From positions 32,779,275 through 32,843,274 of the forward strand of contig JALGPY010000009.1 of NCBI GenBank assembly GCA_023055425.1: a stretch of 64,000 nucleotides of DNA, given 5' to 3'. Shown in pieces: positions 45,470 to 57,965 of this stretch. How positions within the stretch are numbered: the stretch's first letter is position 1; each line of letters opens with the position of its first letter. The notes beneath the pieces were generated by a model that did no database searches, was not told the origin of the DNA, and saw only the letters and a list, made by a program, of their open reading frames with translations. This stretch comes from Linanthus parryae. Its lineage: Eukaryota > Streptophyta > Magnoliopsida > Ericales > Polemoniaceae. The position numbers and the translations under genes were made by a program.

Positions 45470-46215
45470 ACACAAAAGGAAGAGGAAAAAGACATAATTA
45501 CCGCATGGAATTACACCACTATAAATCCTTTCCTTCCCTTCTCCTCATTTCCTAACCCTAGTCACTATATCTTCCATCTCTCTCTATGTTTGGATTATGA
45601 AATTTAGGGGTTAACCATAACTAAATGTCCTCGTGTTTGGATTTGAGAGTTTTGAGTTTTGAGGTTTTGACTTTTATGTGACTAGAAAAATGAATGGAAT
45701 GTGGGTCCCACAAAATCAAACAAGGCGTACCTCCATCTCCGTCCATCGTACCTGCGTCTTCTCCCCCTCCCCCCTCTTCTTCGTTCCCTCCACCTTCTAT
45801 GTCCCTCTCCCTAGCCTCCTCTATCTCTCTCTCTCTCTCTCTCTCGGCTGAATCGTTGAGAAGGCTCAAACCAGAGCTCGACAGAGATCGCCTTCCTTCA
45901 CTAACCCAGGGGTTTGCTCGACAGATCTCGGTTTCAAAACGATTGGTTGTGGATCGGGTATTTGGTGGTGCGACGACGGAGAAGACGACTGTGATGGGTG
46001 TCACCATCTCCTTCATCACCTTCACACGCAAATTAGAAGCGGAAGCCCTCCCGACGATGGTGGCAGCAACTCATCTGCGTTTTGGTTCTGAATCTTTCAT
46101 CACCGCCCCCTCCTCCTCCCACCCAGCCCTCTCGATCTTCAATCGAACCTGGTTGTTGTTGTGGTTGTCTAGTGGTGGCGGTAATGGTGGTAGGGACAGC
46201 AGAGGTGGGTGTCGG
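45470..46215 (+). other. Left interior of the MULE, possible captured gene fragment
   Basis: A TATA-like ACTATAAATCC at about 45519 is followed by a CT-rich leader-like stretch. From 45694 a plus-strand open frame runs to the G2 LTR: proline/serine-rich (PPPPSSSFPPPS), then ESLRRLKPELDRDRLPSL and later MVAATHLRFGS. A CT microsatellite lies at 45825-45845. The base composition is clearly more GC-rich than the surroundings. I do not recognise the protein; the frame may be fortuitous in CT-rich DNA. It would continue at 60462 beyond G2. Confidence 0.4.
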
Positions 46216-46734
46216 TATGAGGTCCTGGACCTCACAACTCCTTCGCCGGCCGGAATTACAAAGAAAACACAGAGTAATCGGAGAAGATTCCTCCGATTTG
46301 CAGAAGAAATGAGCTAGGGTTTAGAGAGAACAGAAATGGAGAGGAGGCAAATGAAATTTCATAAAAACATAACGTTTCACTTACAACCCCAGCTTATATA
46401 GCAAGGGGTAGGCGAGTGTAATTTCGCAAACTATGCAACGGCCATCCACGTCAGCTTCCCGTGACTTGAATGAACCAATCAACGCCCAGGAGGAAGCTGA
46501 CGAGGCGGCTGTGCTGGCCTATTTAAGCAGAACGACATCGTTCAGCTTATAACGTTTGAATCTAACGTATAAAAGTGATCCAACGGTGGAGATTAAATCC
46601 CACCAAGATCCTACGACTACTGCTACTGCAAAATTACACGACCACGGTTTATACTACTTTGCACTTTAGTCCACCTTATACGACCACAGTTTGAGATGCA
46701 TTGCACTTTAGTCCTTCTGCTAAGAAACCTGACA
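46216..46734 (-). repeat. 3' LTR of Gypsy G2
   Basis: On the minus strand begins TGTCAGGTTTCTTAGCAG at 46734 and ends ...GACCTCATA (last dinucleotide CA mutated to TA). Nearly identical to 59938-60456. Confidence 0.9.
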
Positions 46735-46765
46735 AGTACCCTTCCCCTTCAAATGCAGCTTGTCC

Positions 46766-47719
46766 TCAAGCTTGAAAGTGAGGGAATTGCTTCTTCAAAT
46801 CATAGTAATCCTCCCATGTAGCCTCATAAGGTGAATGATTAACCCATTGGACCAAAACCTTAACAGTAGAGCTTGAGCCTTTCTTAGCCAATCTTCTGTC
46901 CAAAATAGCAGCTGGCTCCACCAGAAACTGTCCATCAGGTCCAACAGCTTGCAATGTAGGTGAAGCAGAGTAGTTTCCAATGGCCTTTTTCAATTGTGAC
47001 ACATGAAAAACTGGGTGGACTTTAGATTGATCAGGAAGTTTCAATCTGTGCCATCTTGCCAACTGTCTTCAACACTTGAAAAGGTCCATAAAGTCTAGCA
47101 GATAATTTGAAATTTGTTCTTACTTGTACTGAGCTCTGCCTGTAGGGTTGAAGTTTCAGAAACACCCAATCTCCAACTTGGAAAGACCTTTCTGTTCTGT
47201 GCTTATTTGCATAGTTCACCATCCTTTCTTGTTCCTTAGATAAATTGTCCTTAAACAGCTGTAGGAGTTTAGCCCTGTCTTGCACAAAAGAGTCCACAGC
47301 TTCCACTCCAGTCTTGTTCAGCTGGTGGAAGTTGTAATGTTGAGGTTTATAGCCATACAAGGCTTCAAAAGGAGAAAGCTGCAAAGCTGTGTGAAAATTA
47401 GTATTATACCACCATTCTGCAAGACTTAGCCACTTAGCCCATTTCTTGGGTCTGTCACCAGTCAAACACCTGAGATACACCTCCAAACACTGGTTTAACA
47501 TTTCACTCTGTCCATCAGTTTGTGGATGGTAAGCTGTTGTATACCTGAGTTGAGTTCCCATAAGCTTGAATAAAGTGTTCCAGAACTGGCTCAGAAAGAT
47601 GGGATCCCTGTCACTTACAATTGAAGAAGGCAATCCATGAAGCTTGCACACATTTTGGAAGAAGGAATCAGCCACATCTTCAGCTGTATAGGGATGACTT
47701 AGAGAAATAAAATGCCCAT
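46766..47719 (-). pseudogene. G2 integrase C-terminal half and chromodomain-like tail
   Basis: From 47719 downward: YGHFISLSHPYTAEDVADSF, IVSDRDPIFLSQFW (second Asp) and HPQTDGQSEMLNQCLE (Glu of the triad), then the GPF/Y module ARLYGPFQVLKTVGK. A frame change near 47060 leads to HPVFHVSQLKKAIG and a chromodomain-like end VLVQWVNHSPYEATWEDYYD up to about 46766. Such tails bind histone marks in chromoviruses. The N-terminal half lies at 56239-56693 beyond Copia copy B. Confidence 0.88.
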
Positions 47720-47724
47720 ACTTA

Positions 47725-49155
47725 TGTTGGAATAGATGCCCTAGAGGCAATCTAGTTTAGTATGAATTTGTATATGGCTAGAAAAATCATTTATTATTTA
47801 TTGGATATTTAATATAATGAAGTCCTTAGATTTACAATTGTGTTGTTTATCTTAAATATCCCTAGTCAAGTATAATGATCAATAGGACAATCATCTATAG
47901 ACTAGTATGGGGTTGGATTGATATGGAGATATCACGATCCAACACATAGGTGTGCATTACGGAATGTTGCACTGGATTGACCCATCTCCGAGAAGGCTAC
48001 ATACATGTTATGTTGAGTCACAAGTGCTTCTCGCGGTGCAATGGTATTGTCATCCTTAGACTTGAAGTCACTAGATATTCTAGTTGTGGATCATTGTGAT
48101 CTTGGTAGCGTTAAACGCTACACCGTAATTGGGTAGTTATAAAGGCGTGTACTGGATACAATGAGAAGCAAGCTTAGATATCGTAGTGGACGTAGAGAGG
48201 ATTTGCCCCTCCCACATAACGGGAGCAAATATCCTAGGCCACTCGAGGGATAGTGCTTATAGAATGTCTGGCCAGACTCAAATAAATAATTATAGGATAT
48301 TGATGTTATTTGCACGAATAAGGCTATTCCCATAGATCGAGAAACTATGGATTGGATATACGAGTGTGACTTGTATGTCTCGTGTCCAATCCGGATATGG
48401 AGGCAAAGGGATGAGACAATTACTTGTACAAAGGTTGTCTAGATGACTATTCTATTAGTTGGCTAGAATGGATGTTTTGCTAGAAACCGCTCCATATTAG
48501 CAAATAGTTGCTACCAACTAGATAGAACCTATGGGGTCACACGCAATATAGAGTTGAACTAGATTTGGGAATTAATTAATTGGATTAATTAATCAGAAGG
48601 ATCACTTTGCAAACCCTTGCAAACTTAGTAGGGACTAATTTGCAAGGAAGGGACTAAATTGAACTCTAGTTGGACTAGAATAAGTCCTTTAGGTAGTTAA
48701 CAAGGAGTTGTTGGACTATATAAAGGACCCTCCTTCCTTCCTTCCCCATAACTTATGCTCATTAGTGAACATAACAAGAGTGGGAGAGAACAAAAGGAGA
48801 GAGAGCAAGCAACAAGGAGGCCGACCCGACCCCTTGCCGCCGCCCTCACCCCGTCGGCCAAAAAGAGGGCCGAAGCCCCTCTTTTGTCTCGTTTTGCGTG
48901 ATTCCTTCATCCTCTTCCTATTCCGGGCTAGCACCAAGGAGTTTGGGAGATCTAGGATCAACTCTAGGCGTGGATCAACTATAGAGAACGTGACATTATT
49001 CGCGTTTGAAGTCATCAAGGAGAACCCAAAGGTGTGTTTATGATTTCTTACCTTCACTATCGTTATGCATCTAGACTTGTGATCCTTGGAGGGTTTTGCA
49101 TGGTTATTTGATTGATTATGCTTCCGTTGCGCGATCCATGAATCAAAACCCTACA
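47725..49155 (+). repeat. 5' LTR of Copia copy B
   Basis: Begins TGTTGGAATAGATGCCC and ends CAAAACCCTACA. A TATA box CTATATAAAGG at about 48716 suggests transcription starting some 30 bp downstream, giving a U3 of about 1.0 kb. A GC-rich 'ccgccgccctcacc' block follows. Confidence 0.95.
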
Positions 49156-49156
49156 G

Positions 49157-49169
49157 TGGTATCAGAGCC
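49157..49169 (+). other. Primer binding site of Copia copy B
   Basis: A perfect TGGTATCAGAGCC one base after the LTR. Confidence 0.95.
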
Positions 49170-50838
49170 ACAGGTCATAGAGCATAAATGTAGTTTATGT
49201 GTTACATTCTTGTTGTTTTACACCTTAATTTGATTGTTTATCGCGTAAAACAAGACAAATCAAGCATGGGATGCAATTTGTCAATAATTACTCATAACAA
49301 GATCCAATTTTTGCATTGGATGCATGAATTGGTGAGTTTGAGAAATTTTAGGATCTTAGATCTAGGGTTTGGGCATCCTTGGGGAAGAAGGAGTTCTCCC
49401 AAAACAAGGAAACAACCAAACTTGGGCTCCAAGCAAGGGAGTTGTTTTGTAAACAACCCCCAAGAGGAGGTTCGGCCCCCCTAGGGACCGCCCCCCCTTG
49501 CTTGCCGCCCAAGCTTGGCCGCCCTAAGGGGCCGGGCGGCCCTAACCCGCAGGCCTTGCTTGCGGGTTTTGGGCCGGGCCGGCCCTAGGGCCTTGTGGTT
49601 CACTTTAATGGGCCCGGGCAATTGGATTGTTGGGCCCATGGACCGTTTTAACCCTAGAAATCCTAAAATCAATTAAAATTAACCAAGCGCGTTAAAATTG
49701 GATTTTAACTGTTTATGTGCAAATCGCATGGTGATTGGATATGGCCTTAGGATGTGGTTTGATGTAAATGTTTAATTTTGTGGTTTGGTTTTACGGCCTG
49801 CGAGCTGATCAATTAATTGTAATAATTAATTAGGGTTTTATGGCCTGCGTGCCATTTTTTTTTCTCAACTTGTGAGATTTATTTTATTTAGTATAGATAT
49901 TAGCGAGTGCTAGATAAAGTAGATTCTTAGCCAAGATTGGAGAAAAGAAGCTCAAAGCCAAAGAAGCCACAAAATGATGGAGCATGGAGCATTCCACATG
50001 ACTATGAAGGATGGACCAAAAGATCAAGACGCGTGGAGATGTGTTTGCTTAGGGTTCATAGATAATTCCATTGGCTTGGAATTATCTTAGTCTAGAAAAA
50101 GGCCATATCCACATCACGTTTAATTTTTGTTATGTGGTTGTTTATTTTTTGTCTTATTATTTGTGTGGTTGGTGTATGGATGATGCATGCAATTAGGATA
50201 ATAAGATAATTAGACAACCCGGATCTATTATTTGGAGTTGTGCCCAAAGTCAAATAGATAGATTAGTTGATATTGATCAACAAAAACAATTAAAAATTGA
50301 ATTTAAAATCCCTCAAATTTTAAATATTGTGTTCTTGCCTTCTCGTTATTTAAACACTCATTATCATCATTATTTATCAAGTTCGTGCGTGCCAAAGCAT
50401 GGCGACTTGGTTCATAATGATGGAATGCGATGGCACGTAACAATGTGCAATTGTTTAGATAAGAGGTTGAACACAACTAGGCTATTAATTTTTGATTAAG
50501 AAACCTAGAGGCAATCAATTGGGATTATCCATATGGATGGATAAATAAGGAGTTATTTGCCCGATTGAACCAAGAGTTGCATATGGGATGCAATTGGAAT
50601 TGTTCCTACGTAAAGTAGTCAAATTGTGGGTGACTTGCCAAAGCAAGCTCATAAGGAGATGAAAGATGGATCTTGGCCCACTAGAAAATATAAGGATATG
50701 TTCCGCATTAATATCTTGAGGGTTATTAATCCGTAGAAAAATAGTGGGAGCTATATTTAATAAAATAGCCATTATTAAATATAGTCAAAAATTCACAAAT
50801 ACTAAAACTTGCGTATTTCCCTTTTTGTAGAATTCCAA
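49170..50838 (+). other. Long non-coding leader of Copia copy B
   Basis: Closely matches 36275-37898. Contains the GC-rich block at 49480-49590, 'ggattttaactgtttatgtgc', 'gatgcatgcaattaggataa' and 'gtgacttgccaaagcaagc'. No conserved frame. Packaging or dimerisation signals would be expected here from knowledge of Copia elements, but none can be read directly. Confidence 0.8.
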
Positions 50839-51585
50839 ATGGCAAACAACTCATCGAGTTCACAACATTCCCTACGATCTGTCCTTGAGAAGGACAAGCT
50901 CTCTGGAAACAACTTTCTTGATTGGTAAAGAAACTTGAGAATTGTTCTCAAGCAAGAAAAGAAACTGTACGCAATAGAGGAGCATGTTCCAGAAGGTCCA
51001 GAGAACCAGACACCTGCTGCCTTAAAGGCGTATCAAAAGCGTGTTGATGACGCTAATGATGCGGCCTGCCTAATGCTTTGCACCATGACTTCTGAGCTTC
51101 AGAAGCAACACGAAAACATGAATGCTGTCGATATGATCGAACATCTAAAGCAGCTCTTCCAAGAGCAGGCGAGGGTAGAGAGGTATGAGGTCTCAAAGGC
51201 ACTGTTCAAATGTCATCTGGCAGAAGGGAACCCGGTGGGACCCCATGTACTCCGAATGATCGGGTACTTGGAGAATCTCGCCCGGCTTGGGTTCCCGGTC
51301 GGCCAAGAGTTGGCAACCGATCTCGTGTTGCAATCGTTGCCTGAGAGTTATGGACAGTTCATTATGTACTATAACATGAACGAGATCGTTAAACCACTGC
51401 CAGATTTGCTCAACATGTTGAGGACGGCTGAACAAAGCATCAACAAGGGTAAGGGCAAGGCCATAATGATGGTGCAGAAAGGAAAGGGCAAAAGGTTTGC
51501 CTCTTCCTCCAAGGCAAAGGCAAGTCAGTTGCCAAGTCCAAGGAACAAGCCCTTAAGCCTGTTGGTGGCATTGCCAAGGTCGTGA
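50839..51585 (+). pseudogene. gag of Copia copy B, one early stop
   Basis: ATG at 50839 opens MANNSSSSQHSLRSVLEKDK. A TAA at 50926 follows F-L-D-W, where the family has a codon for Tyr (10955-10963 reads D-W-Y-R). The frame then stays open from 50929 to 51585: LRIVLKQEKKLYAIEEHVPE, MIEHLKQLFQEQARVERYEV, IVKPLPDLLNMLRTAEQSI and the lysine-rich KGKGKAIMMVQKGKGKRF. The zinc knuckle is in another frame (see pol). About 249 codons are represented, typical of Copia Gag without the knuckle. Confidence 0.88.
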
Positions 51586-54500
51586 CTAAGGGTGAGTGTC
51601 ACTACTGCTGTCAGCCTGGACACTGGAGAAGGAACTGCCCAAAATATCTGGAGGACAAGAGGCTTGGAATAGTGATTCCACCACCACCAGGTATTTTTGT
51701 TGTAGATGTCAATTTAACTGTCTCTACATCATGGGTATTAGATACTGGATGTGGATCTCATATTTGTCGAAATATGCAGGATCTAAAGAGAAGTAAAAGA
51801 TTGGCTAAAGGGGAGGTAGATCTGCGCGTTGGGAATGGAGCAAAGGTTGCTGCGTTGGCCATAGGCGTGTGCGAGCTATCTCTGCCTTCAGGATTAGTTT
51901 TAGAATTAAATAATTGCTATTTTGTGCCTGCTATGAGCAGAAACATTATTTCTATTTCTTGTTTGGACAAGGAAGGTTTTATTATTTCAATAAAGAACAA
52001 TTGTTGTTCCTTTTATTTGAATAATATTCACTATTTTAGTGCGCAATTATTTTATGGACTTTATGTCCTTGATCTAAGCAATCCTGTCTACAACATTAAT
52101 ACCAAGCGGATTAAAATAAATGATTTAAATCCTGCTTATTTATGGCATTGTCGTTTAGGCCACATAAATGAGAAACGTGTATCTAGACTCCATAAGGATG
52201 GATTACTAGACTCATTTGATTTTGAATCATATGAGACATGTGAGGCTTGTTTATTGGGAAAAATGACAAAGTCCCCTTTCAATAAGAAATGTGAGAAGAC
52301 TAGTGAGCAATTGGCGCTCAAACATACCGATGTGTGTGGGCCATTTGCCACGCCTGCCAGGGGTGGTTATGTCTACTTCATTACATTTACTGATGATTAC
52401 AGTAGATATGAATTTGTGTACCTTATGAGGGCAAAATCCGAATCCTTTGAAGTGTTCAAAGAATTCAAGAATGAAGTAGAGAAGCAACTTGGCAAAAGTA
52501 TCAAGGCTCTACGATCGGATCGTGGAGGAGAATACTTGAGCCAAGAGTTTGACGACTATCTTAGAGAGTGTGGGATCGTGTCCCAACTCACTCCACCCGG
52601 AACGCCACAATGGAATGGCGTGTCAGAGAGGAGGAATCGAACCCTATTGGATATGGTTCGATCTATGATGTGTCAAACCGATCTTCCATTGTCATTTTGG
52701 GGCTACGCTCTATTAAGTGCAGCTTTCACCATTAACCGTGTTCCATCTAAATCAGTCATGAAGACACCATATGAGATGTGGAGTGGGAGGCGTCCCACAC
52801 TGTCGTTCATGAGGATTTGGGGCTGCGATGTCTATGTAAAACGTTTACAATCAGACAAGCTAGGGCCTATATCGGATAAGTGTAAATTTGTGGGGTACCC
52901 TAAGGAAACTAAGGGATACTACTTCTACAATCCAACCGAGAACAAAGTGTTTGTTGCTCGGACCGGCGTGTTTCTAGAAAGAGAGTTTGTCTCCAAAGAA
53001 GCAAGTGGGAGGAATGTAGAACTTGAAGAAGTTCAAGAACCACAAATCACTGAACCGATTATGGAACAAGAACAGGAATCACAAGCAGTTGTGGAGCCAC
53101 CTGTTCAAGTAACACAAGAGCTTCGTAGATCTAGTAGAGTGCGCCAAGAACCCGAGAGGTATGGACTTCTCGTAACTGATTCCAGTGACACGATGCTCAT
53201 AGATGATGAGCCTGCTACCTATGAGGAGGCCATGAGTGGCCCAGACTCTCAGAAGTGGCTGGAAGCCATGAGATCCGAGATGGAATCCATGTATACCAAC
53301 AAAGTATGGACTTTGGTGGAACCACCCGATGGGGCGCGGCCCATAGGGTGCAAGTGGGTCTTCAAGAAGAAGATCGACATGGATGGTAATGTGATTACCT
53401 ATAAGGGCCGATTGGTGGCTAAAGGATTCAGACAGATTCATGGTATTGACTATGATGAAACCTTTTCACCAGTCGCTATGACCAAATCCATCCGAATCCT
53501 ACTTGCAATTGCAGCATACTACGACTATGAGATTTGGCAGATGGATGTCAAAACAGCATTCCTTTATGGGAATCTCCTCGAGGACGTGTATATGATATAG
53601 CCGGAGGGTTTTGAGGATCCAAAGCAAGCCAACAAAGTCTGTAAGTTGCAACGATCCATTTATGGATTGAAGCAAGCTTCTAGGAGTTGGAATCGACGTT
53701 TCGATGAAGTGGTCAAAGAGTTTGGCTTCATCAGAAACGAAGATGAGTCTTGTGTCTACAAGAAGGTTAGTGGGAGCTCTGTAGCTTTTCTGGTCTTGTA
53801 TGTGGATGACATACTTCTCATTGGAAACGACATTCCTATGCTGCAATCTGTGAAAGATTGGCTAGGAAAGTGTTTCTCAATGAAGGACTTAGGAGAAGCA
53901 GCCTATATACTCGGTATAAAGATCTATAGAGATAGATCTAAGAGGTTGCTAGGCCTAAGTCAAAGTACATATATCGACAAGGTGTTGAAACGGTTCAACA
54001 TGCAAGATTCCAAGAAGGGATTCTTGCCCATGTCACATGGAATCACTCTTTCGAAGAGTGGTTGTCCTTCCAATGAGATTGAGAAGGAACGCATGAGTAG
54101 GATTCCCTATGCCTCGGCCATAGGATCTATCATGTACGCCATGTTATGTACTAGACCAGATGTGTCATATGCCTTGAGTATGACAAGCAGATACCAATCC
54201 AATCCGGGTGAGAGTCACTGGATTACCGTCAAGAACATCCTAAAGTACTTGAGAAGAACTAAGGATGCTTTCTTGATATTTGGCGGTGAGGAAGAGTTGC
54301 GTGTAAGGGGTTACACTGATGCAAGCTTCCAAACTGACAAAGATGACTTTAGATCACAATCGGGATATGTGTTTTGCCTGAATGGAGCAGCGGTGAGCTG
54401 GAAGAGTTCCAAGCAAGAGACGGTAGCTGATTCTACAACAGAGGCTGAGTACATTGCTGCAAATGGCGCAGCAAAGGAGGCTGTTTGGATCAGAAAGTTT

Positions 54501-54788
54501 GTTTCTGAACTTGGTGTGGTCCCTAGCATTGCGGATCCAGTGGAGTTGTTCTGTGACAACACTAAGGCCATCGCGCAATCAAAGGAACCAAGATCGCACC
54601 AGAAGTCCAAGCACGTGCTCAGGAAGTTTCATCTGATTCGAGATATTATCGATAGAGGAGACGTTCGGATATGCAAGATTCCTACAGATGATAATCTGTC
54701 AGACCCGCTTACAAAGCCTCTCACGCAGTGGAAGCATGAAGGGCACACTAGGAGTATGGGCATACGAGATGCGCCAGATTGGCTCTAG
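51582..54788 (+). pseudogene. pol of Copia copy B, one internal stop
   Basis: One frame spans the whole region, broken only by TAG at 53598-53600 (copy A has CAG there). Residues 6-19 form the CCHC knuckle CHYCCQPGHWRRNC; protease D-T-G is at 54-56; GAG-pre-integrase HCRLGHINEKRVS comes next; integrase has HTDVCGPF, SDRGGEY and NGVSERRN (D-D-E). RT starts around NKVWTLVEPPDGARPIGC, with MDVKTAFLYGN just before the stop. After the stop: LYVDDILLIGN (catalytic), then RNase H (YTDASFQTD, TTEAEYIA, FCDNTKAIA). About 1,068 codons in total. It would encode all enzymes for replication and integration, but cannot yield RT unless the stop is read through. Confidence 0.92.
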
Positions 54789-54789
54789 T

Positions 54790-54802
54790 GCAAGTGGGAG
54801 AC
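54790..54802 (+). other. Polypurine tract of Copia copy B
   Basis: GCAAGTGGGAGAC directly before the 3' LTR, where plus-strand synthesis is primed. Confidence 0.88.
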
Positions 54803-56233
54803 TGTTGGAATAGATGCCCTAGAGGCAATCTAGTTTAGTATGAATTTGTATATGGCTAGAAAATTCATTTATTATTTATTGGATATTTAATATAATGAAG
54901 TCCTTAGATTTACAATTGTGTTGTGTATCTTAAATATCCCTAGTCAAGTATAATGATCAATAGGACAATCATCTATAGACTAGTATGGGGTTGGATTGAT
55001 ATGGAGATATCACGATCCAACACATAGGTGTGCATTACGGAATGTTGCACTGGATTGACCCATCTCCGAGAAGGCTACATACATGTTATGTTGAGTCACA
55101 AGTGCTTCTCGCGGTGCAATGGTATTGTCATCCTTAGACTTGAAGTCACTAGATATTCTAGTTGTGGATCATTGTGATCTTGGTAGCGTTAAACGCTACA
55201 CCGTAACTGGGTAGTTATAAAGGCGTGTACTGGATACAATGAGAAGCAAGCTTAGAGATCGTAGTGGACGTAGAGAGGATTTGCCCCTCCCACATAACGG
55301 GAGCAAATATCCTAGGCCACTCGAGGGATAGTGCTTATAGAATGTCTGGCCAGACTCAAATAAATCAATATAGGATATTGATGTTATTTGCACGAATAAG
55401 GCTATTCCCATAGATCGAGAAACTATGGATTGGATATACGAGTGTGACTTGTATGTCTCGTGTCCAATCCGGATATGGAGGCAAAGGGATGAGACAATTA
55501 CTTGTACAAAGGTTGTCTAGATGACTATTCTATTAGTTGGCTAGAATGGATGTTTTGCTAGAAACCGCTCCATATTAGTAAATAGTTGCTACCAACTAGA
55601 TAGAACCTATGGGGTCACACGCTATATAGAGTTGAACTAGATTTGGGAATTAATTAATTGGATTAATTAATTAGAAGGATCACTTTGCAAACCCTTGCAA
55701 ACTTAGTAGGGACTAATTTGCAAGGAAGGGACTAAATTGAATTCTAGTTGGACTAGAATAAGTCCTTTAGGTAGTTAACAAGGAGTTGTTGGACTATATA
55801 AAGGACCCTCCTTCCTTCCTTCCCCATAACTTATGCTCATTAGTGAACATAACAAGAGTGGGAGAGAACAAAAGGAGAGAGAGCAAGCAACAAGGAGGCC
55901 GACCCGACCCCTTGCCGCCGCCCTCACCCCGTCGGCCAAAAAGAGGGCAGAAGCCCCTCTTTTGTCTCGTTTTGCGTGATTCCTTCATCCTCTTCCTATT
56001 CCGGGCTAGCACCAAGGAGTTTGGGAGATCTAGGATCAACTCTAGGCGTGGATCAACTATAGAGAACGTGACATTATTCGCGTTTGAAGTCATCAAGGAG
56101 AACCCAAAGGTGTGTTTATGATTTCTTACCTTCACTATCGTTATGCATCTAGACTTGTGATCCTTGGAGGGTTTTGCATGGTTATTTGTTTGATTATGCT
56201 TCCGTTGCGCGATCCATGAATAAAAACCCTACA
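54803..56233 (+). repeat. 3' LTR of Copia copy B
   Basis: 1431 bp, nearly identical to 47725-49155, followed by the duplication ACTTA and the integrase of G2. Confidence 0.95.
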
Positions 56234-56238
56234 ACTTA

Positions 56239-56693
56239 GAGAGTCTATCAATGACAACCAAAATGGTTGTCTTGTTATCAGATTTAGGCAGCCCCTCCAC
56301 AAAGTCCATGGCTATATGGGACCAGGGTTTATCAGGAATGGGTAATGGTTGAAGCAACCCAGGGTAGGGAAGATGTTCTGCCTTCATTCTTTGGAAAATG
56401 TCACATTTCTCCACCCAAGCTTTAACTTGTTTCTTAAGGCTTGGCCAATAAAATAGCATTTTGACTCTTTTATAGGTACCCAATATCCCAGAATGATTAC
56501 CTACACCTGTGTTGTGCAGTTCCTGGATAATGTGCTCTCTCAATGCAGTATGGCTTCCCACATATATCATTCCTTTATACTTCAGCACCCCATCTAGCAA
56601 TTTGAAATCTGCAATGGCAAGAGGATCCACAGACAGAGAAGTCAGTTTCTCTTTTGCAAAATCATCCTCCTCATAACTATTCTTCACCTCCAA
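56239..56693 (-). pseudogene. G2 integrase N-terminal half
   Basis: The zinc region reads H-N-T-G-V-G-N-H-S-G-I-L then KCDIFQRMK: the second Cys of the H-H-C-C finger has become Phe. HIAMDFVEGLPKSDNKTTIL provides the first catalytic Asp. The frame is cut at VIDRLSK by Copia copy B. A stop at about 56697 separates it from RNase H. Confidence 0.88.
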
Positions 56694-56699
56694 GAGCCA

Positions 56700-57962
56700 C
56701 TAAGGAGTAACAGAGGAGACAGCCAGGCATTGAGCTTCTTCTGTCACAATACCAGTGTTCCTTCTAGACAGAGCATCAGCCACCTTGTTCTCTTGCCCTT
56801 TCTTATACTGAATTTCATAGTGCAACCCTAGTAATTTGGAAATCCATTTTTGCTGAATGACAGTTGTAAGTTTCTGCTCAAGTAGGTATTTGAGACTGTG
56901 ATGATCATTCTTTATAATGAATTTACCCCCTTCTAGGTATGATCTCCACTTAGAAATGGCATGTACCAGAGCCAAGAGCTCCTTTTCATAAGTAGAAAAA
57001 CCCAAGTGTCTAGATGACAAAGCCTTGCTAAAATAAGCTAGTGGCCTATTTTGTTGCATCATAACTGCTCCTATCCCATCATAACATGCATCTGCTTCAA
57101 TAATGAATATGTCATCAAAATTGGGTAATGCCAGCACAGGAGAACTCACCATAGCTTGTTTCAAGTTATTGAAAGTTGTTGTGGCTTCATTGGTCCTGTT
57201 GAAGTTCCCCTACTTCAGCAGCTGAGTTAATGGTCTTGCTAAAGTGCCATAACCCCTAACAAATATTTTGTAATAACCAGTTAACCCCAGAAATCCTCTA
57301 AGCTCTTTAATGTTATTTGGTACTCGCCACTCCTCCATTGCACAAAGCTTCTTAGGATCAGTCTGCACCCCTTCCTTGCTGATGACATGACCTAGATATT
57401 CCACTTCTGCCAATCCAAAAGAGCATTTACTCATTTTAGCAAATAGTTGATTTCTTCTCATAATGGCAAATACTACCTCCAAATGCTGTTTATGGTCCTC
57501 CATGTTCTTGCTGTAGATCAAAATATCATCAAAGAACACCATAACTATCCTTCTCAATTGCTCTCTGAAAATGTCATTCATTAGACATTGAAAGGTGGCT
57601 GGAGCATTTGTCAATCCAAAAGGCATTACTCTAAATTCATAGAGTCCCTCATGAGTTCTGAAAGCAGTCTTGTACACATCTTGTTCTGCCATTCTCACTT
57701 GGTGTTATCCAGACCTAAGATCCAACTTAGAGAACACAGCTGCTCCTTTCAACTCATCCATCAACTCATCTATAACAGGAATGGGTAACTTCTTCTTAAT
57801 AGTGATATCATTAAGGCCTCTGTAATCAACAAAGAATCTCCAGGTTCCATCCTTCTTTTTGACTAACAATACAGGAGCTGCAAAAGGTCTTGTGCTAGGC
57901 TGGATGATGCCATTTTGCAACATTTCCTTTACCATCTTCTCAATCTCATTTTTCTGTAAAAA
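56700..57962 (-). pseudogene. G2 reverse transcriptase and RNase H
   Basis: In one frame: [20 protein letters not shown], then [20 protein letters not shown] (57705-57935); [39 protein letters not shown] and an intact catalytic F-F-D-D at about 57525-57536; [19 protein letters not shown]. RNase H in 56700-57164 has IIEADACYDGIGAVMMQQ, YEKELLALVHAISKWRSYL and NKVADALSRR. Three stop codons interrupt the frame (near 57964, 57703 and 57208). The catalytic residues themselves look sound. Confidence 0.9.
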
Positions 57963-57965
57963 TGG

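Larger units (their letters stand above)
47725..56233 (+). mobile_element. Angela-like Ty1/Copia copy B, full length and young
   Basis: Both LTRs are 1431 bp (47725-49155 and 54803-56233), flanked by a perfect duplication ACTTA (47720-47724 and 56234-56238) within the integrase of G2. By eye the LTRs differ at only about a dozen to fifteen positions (about 1%), so the insertion is the most recent large one in the window. The internal region has primer site, 1.7-kb leader, gag and pol. Only three lesions are evident: a stop in gag, a frame change at the gag-pol junction and one stop in pol. Confidence 0.95.

Noticed and set aside
45694..46317. A complete host gene from the 207-codon plus-strand ORF
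   Set aside because: It runs across the MULE-G2 boundary into LTR sequence, so its end is an artefact of insertion. Only a possible captured fragment is kept.
48708..49043. A conserved 111-residue ORF in the LTRs of copy B (also 55786-56121), with a minus-strand partner
   Set aside because: It is present in both LTRs only because they are young duplicates. In copy A the frame is disrupted, and the composition follows the GC-rich leader, so there is no sign of coding constraint.
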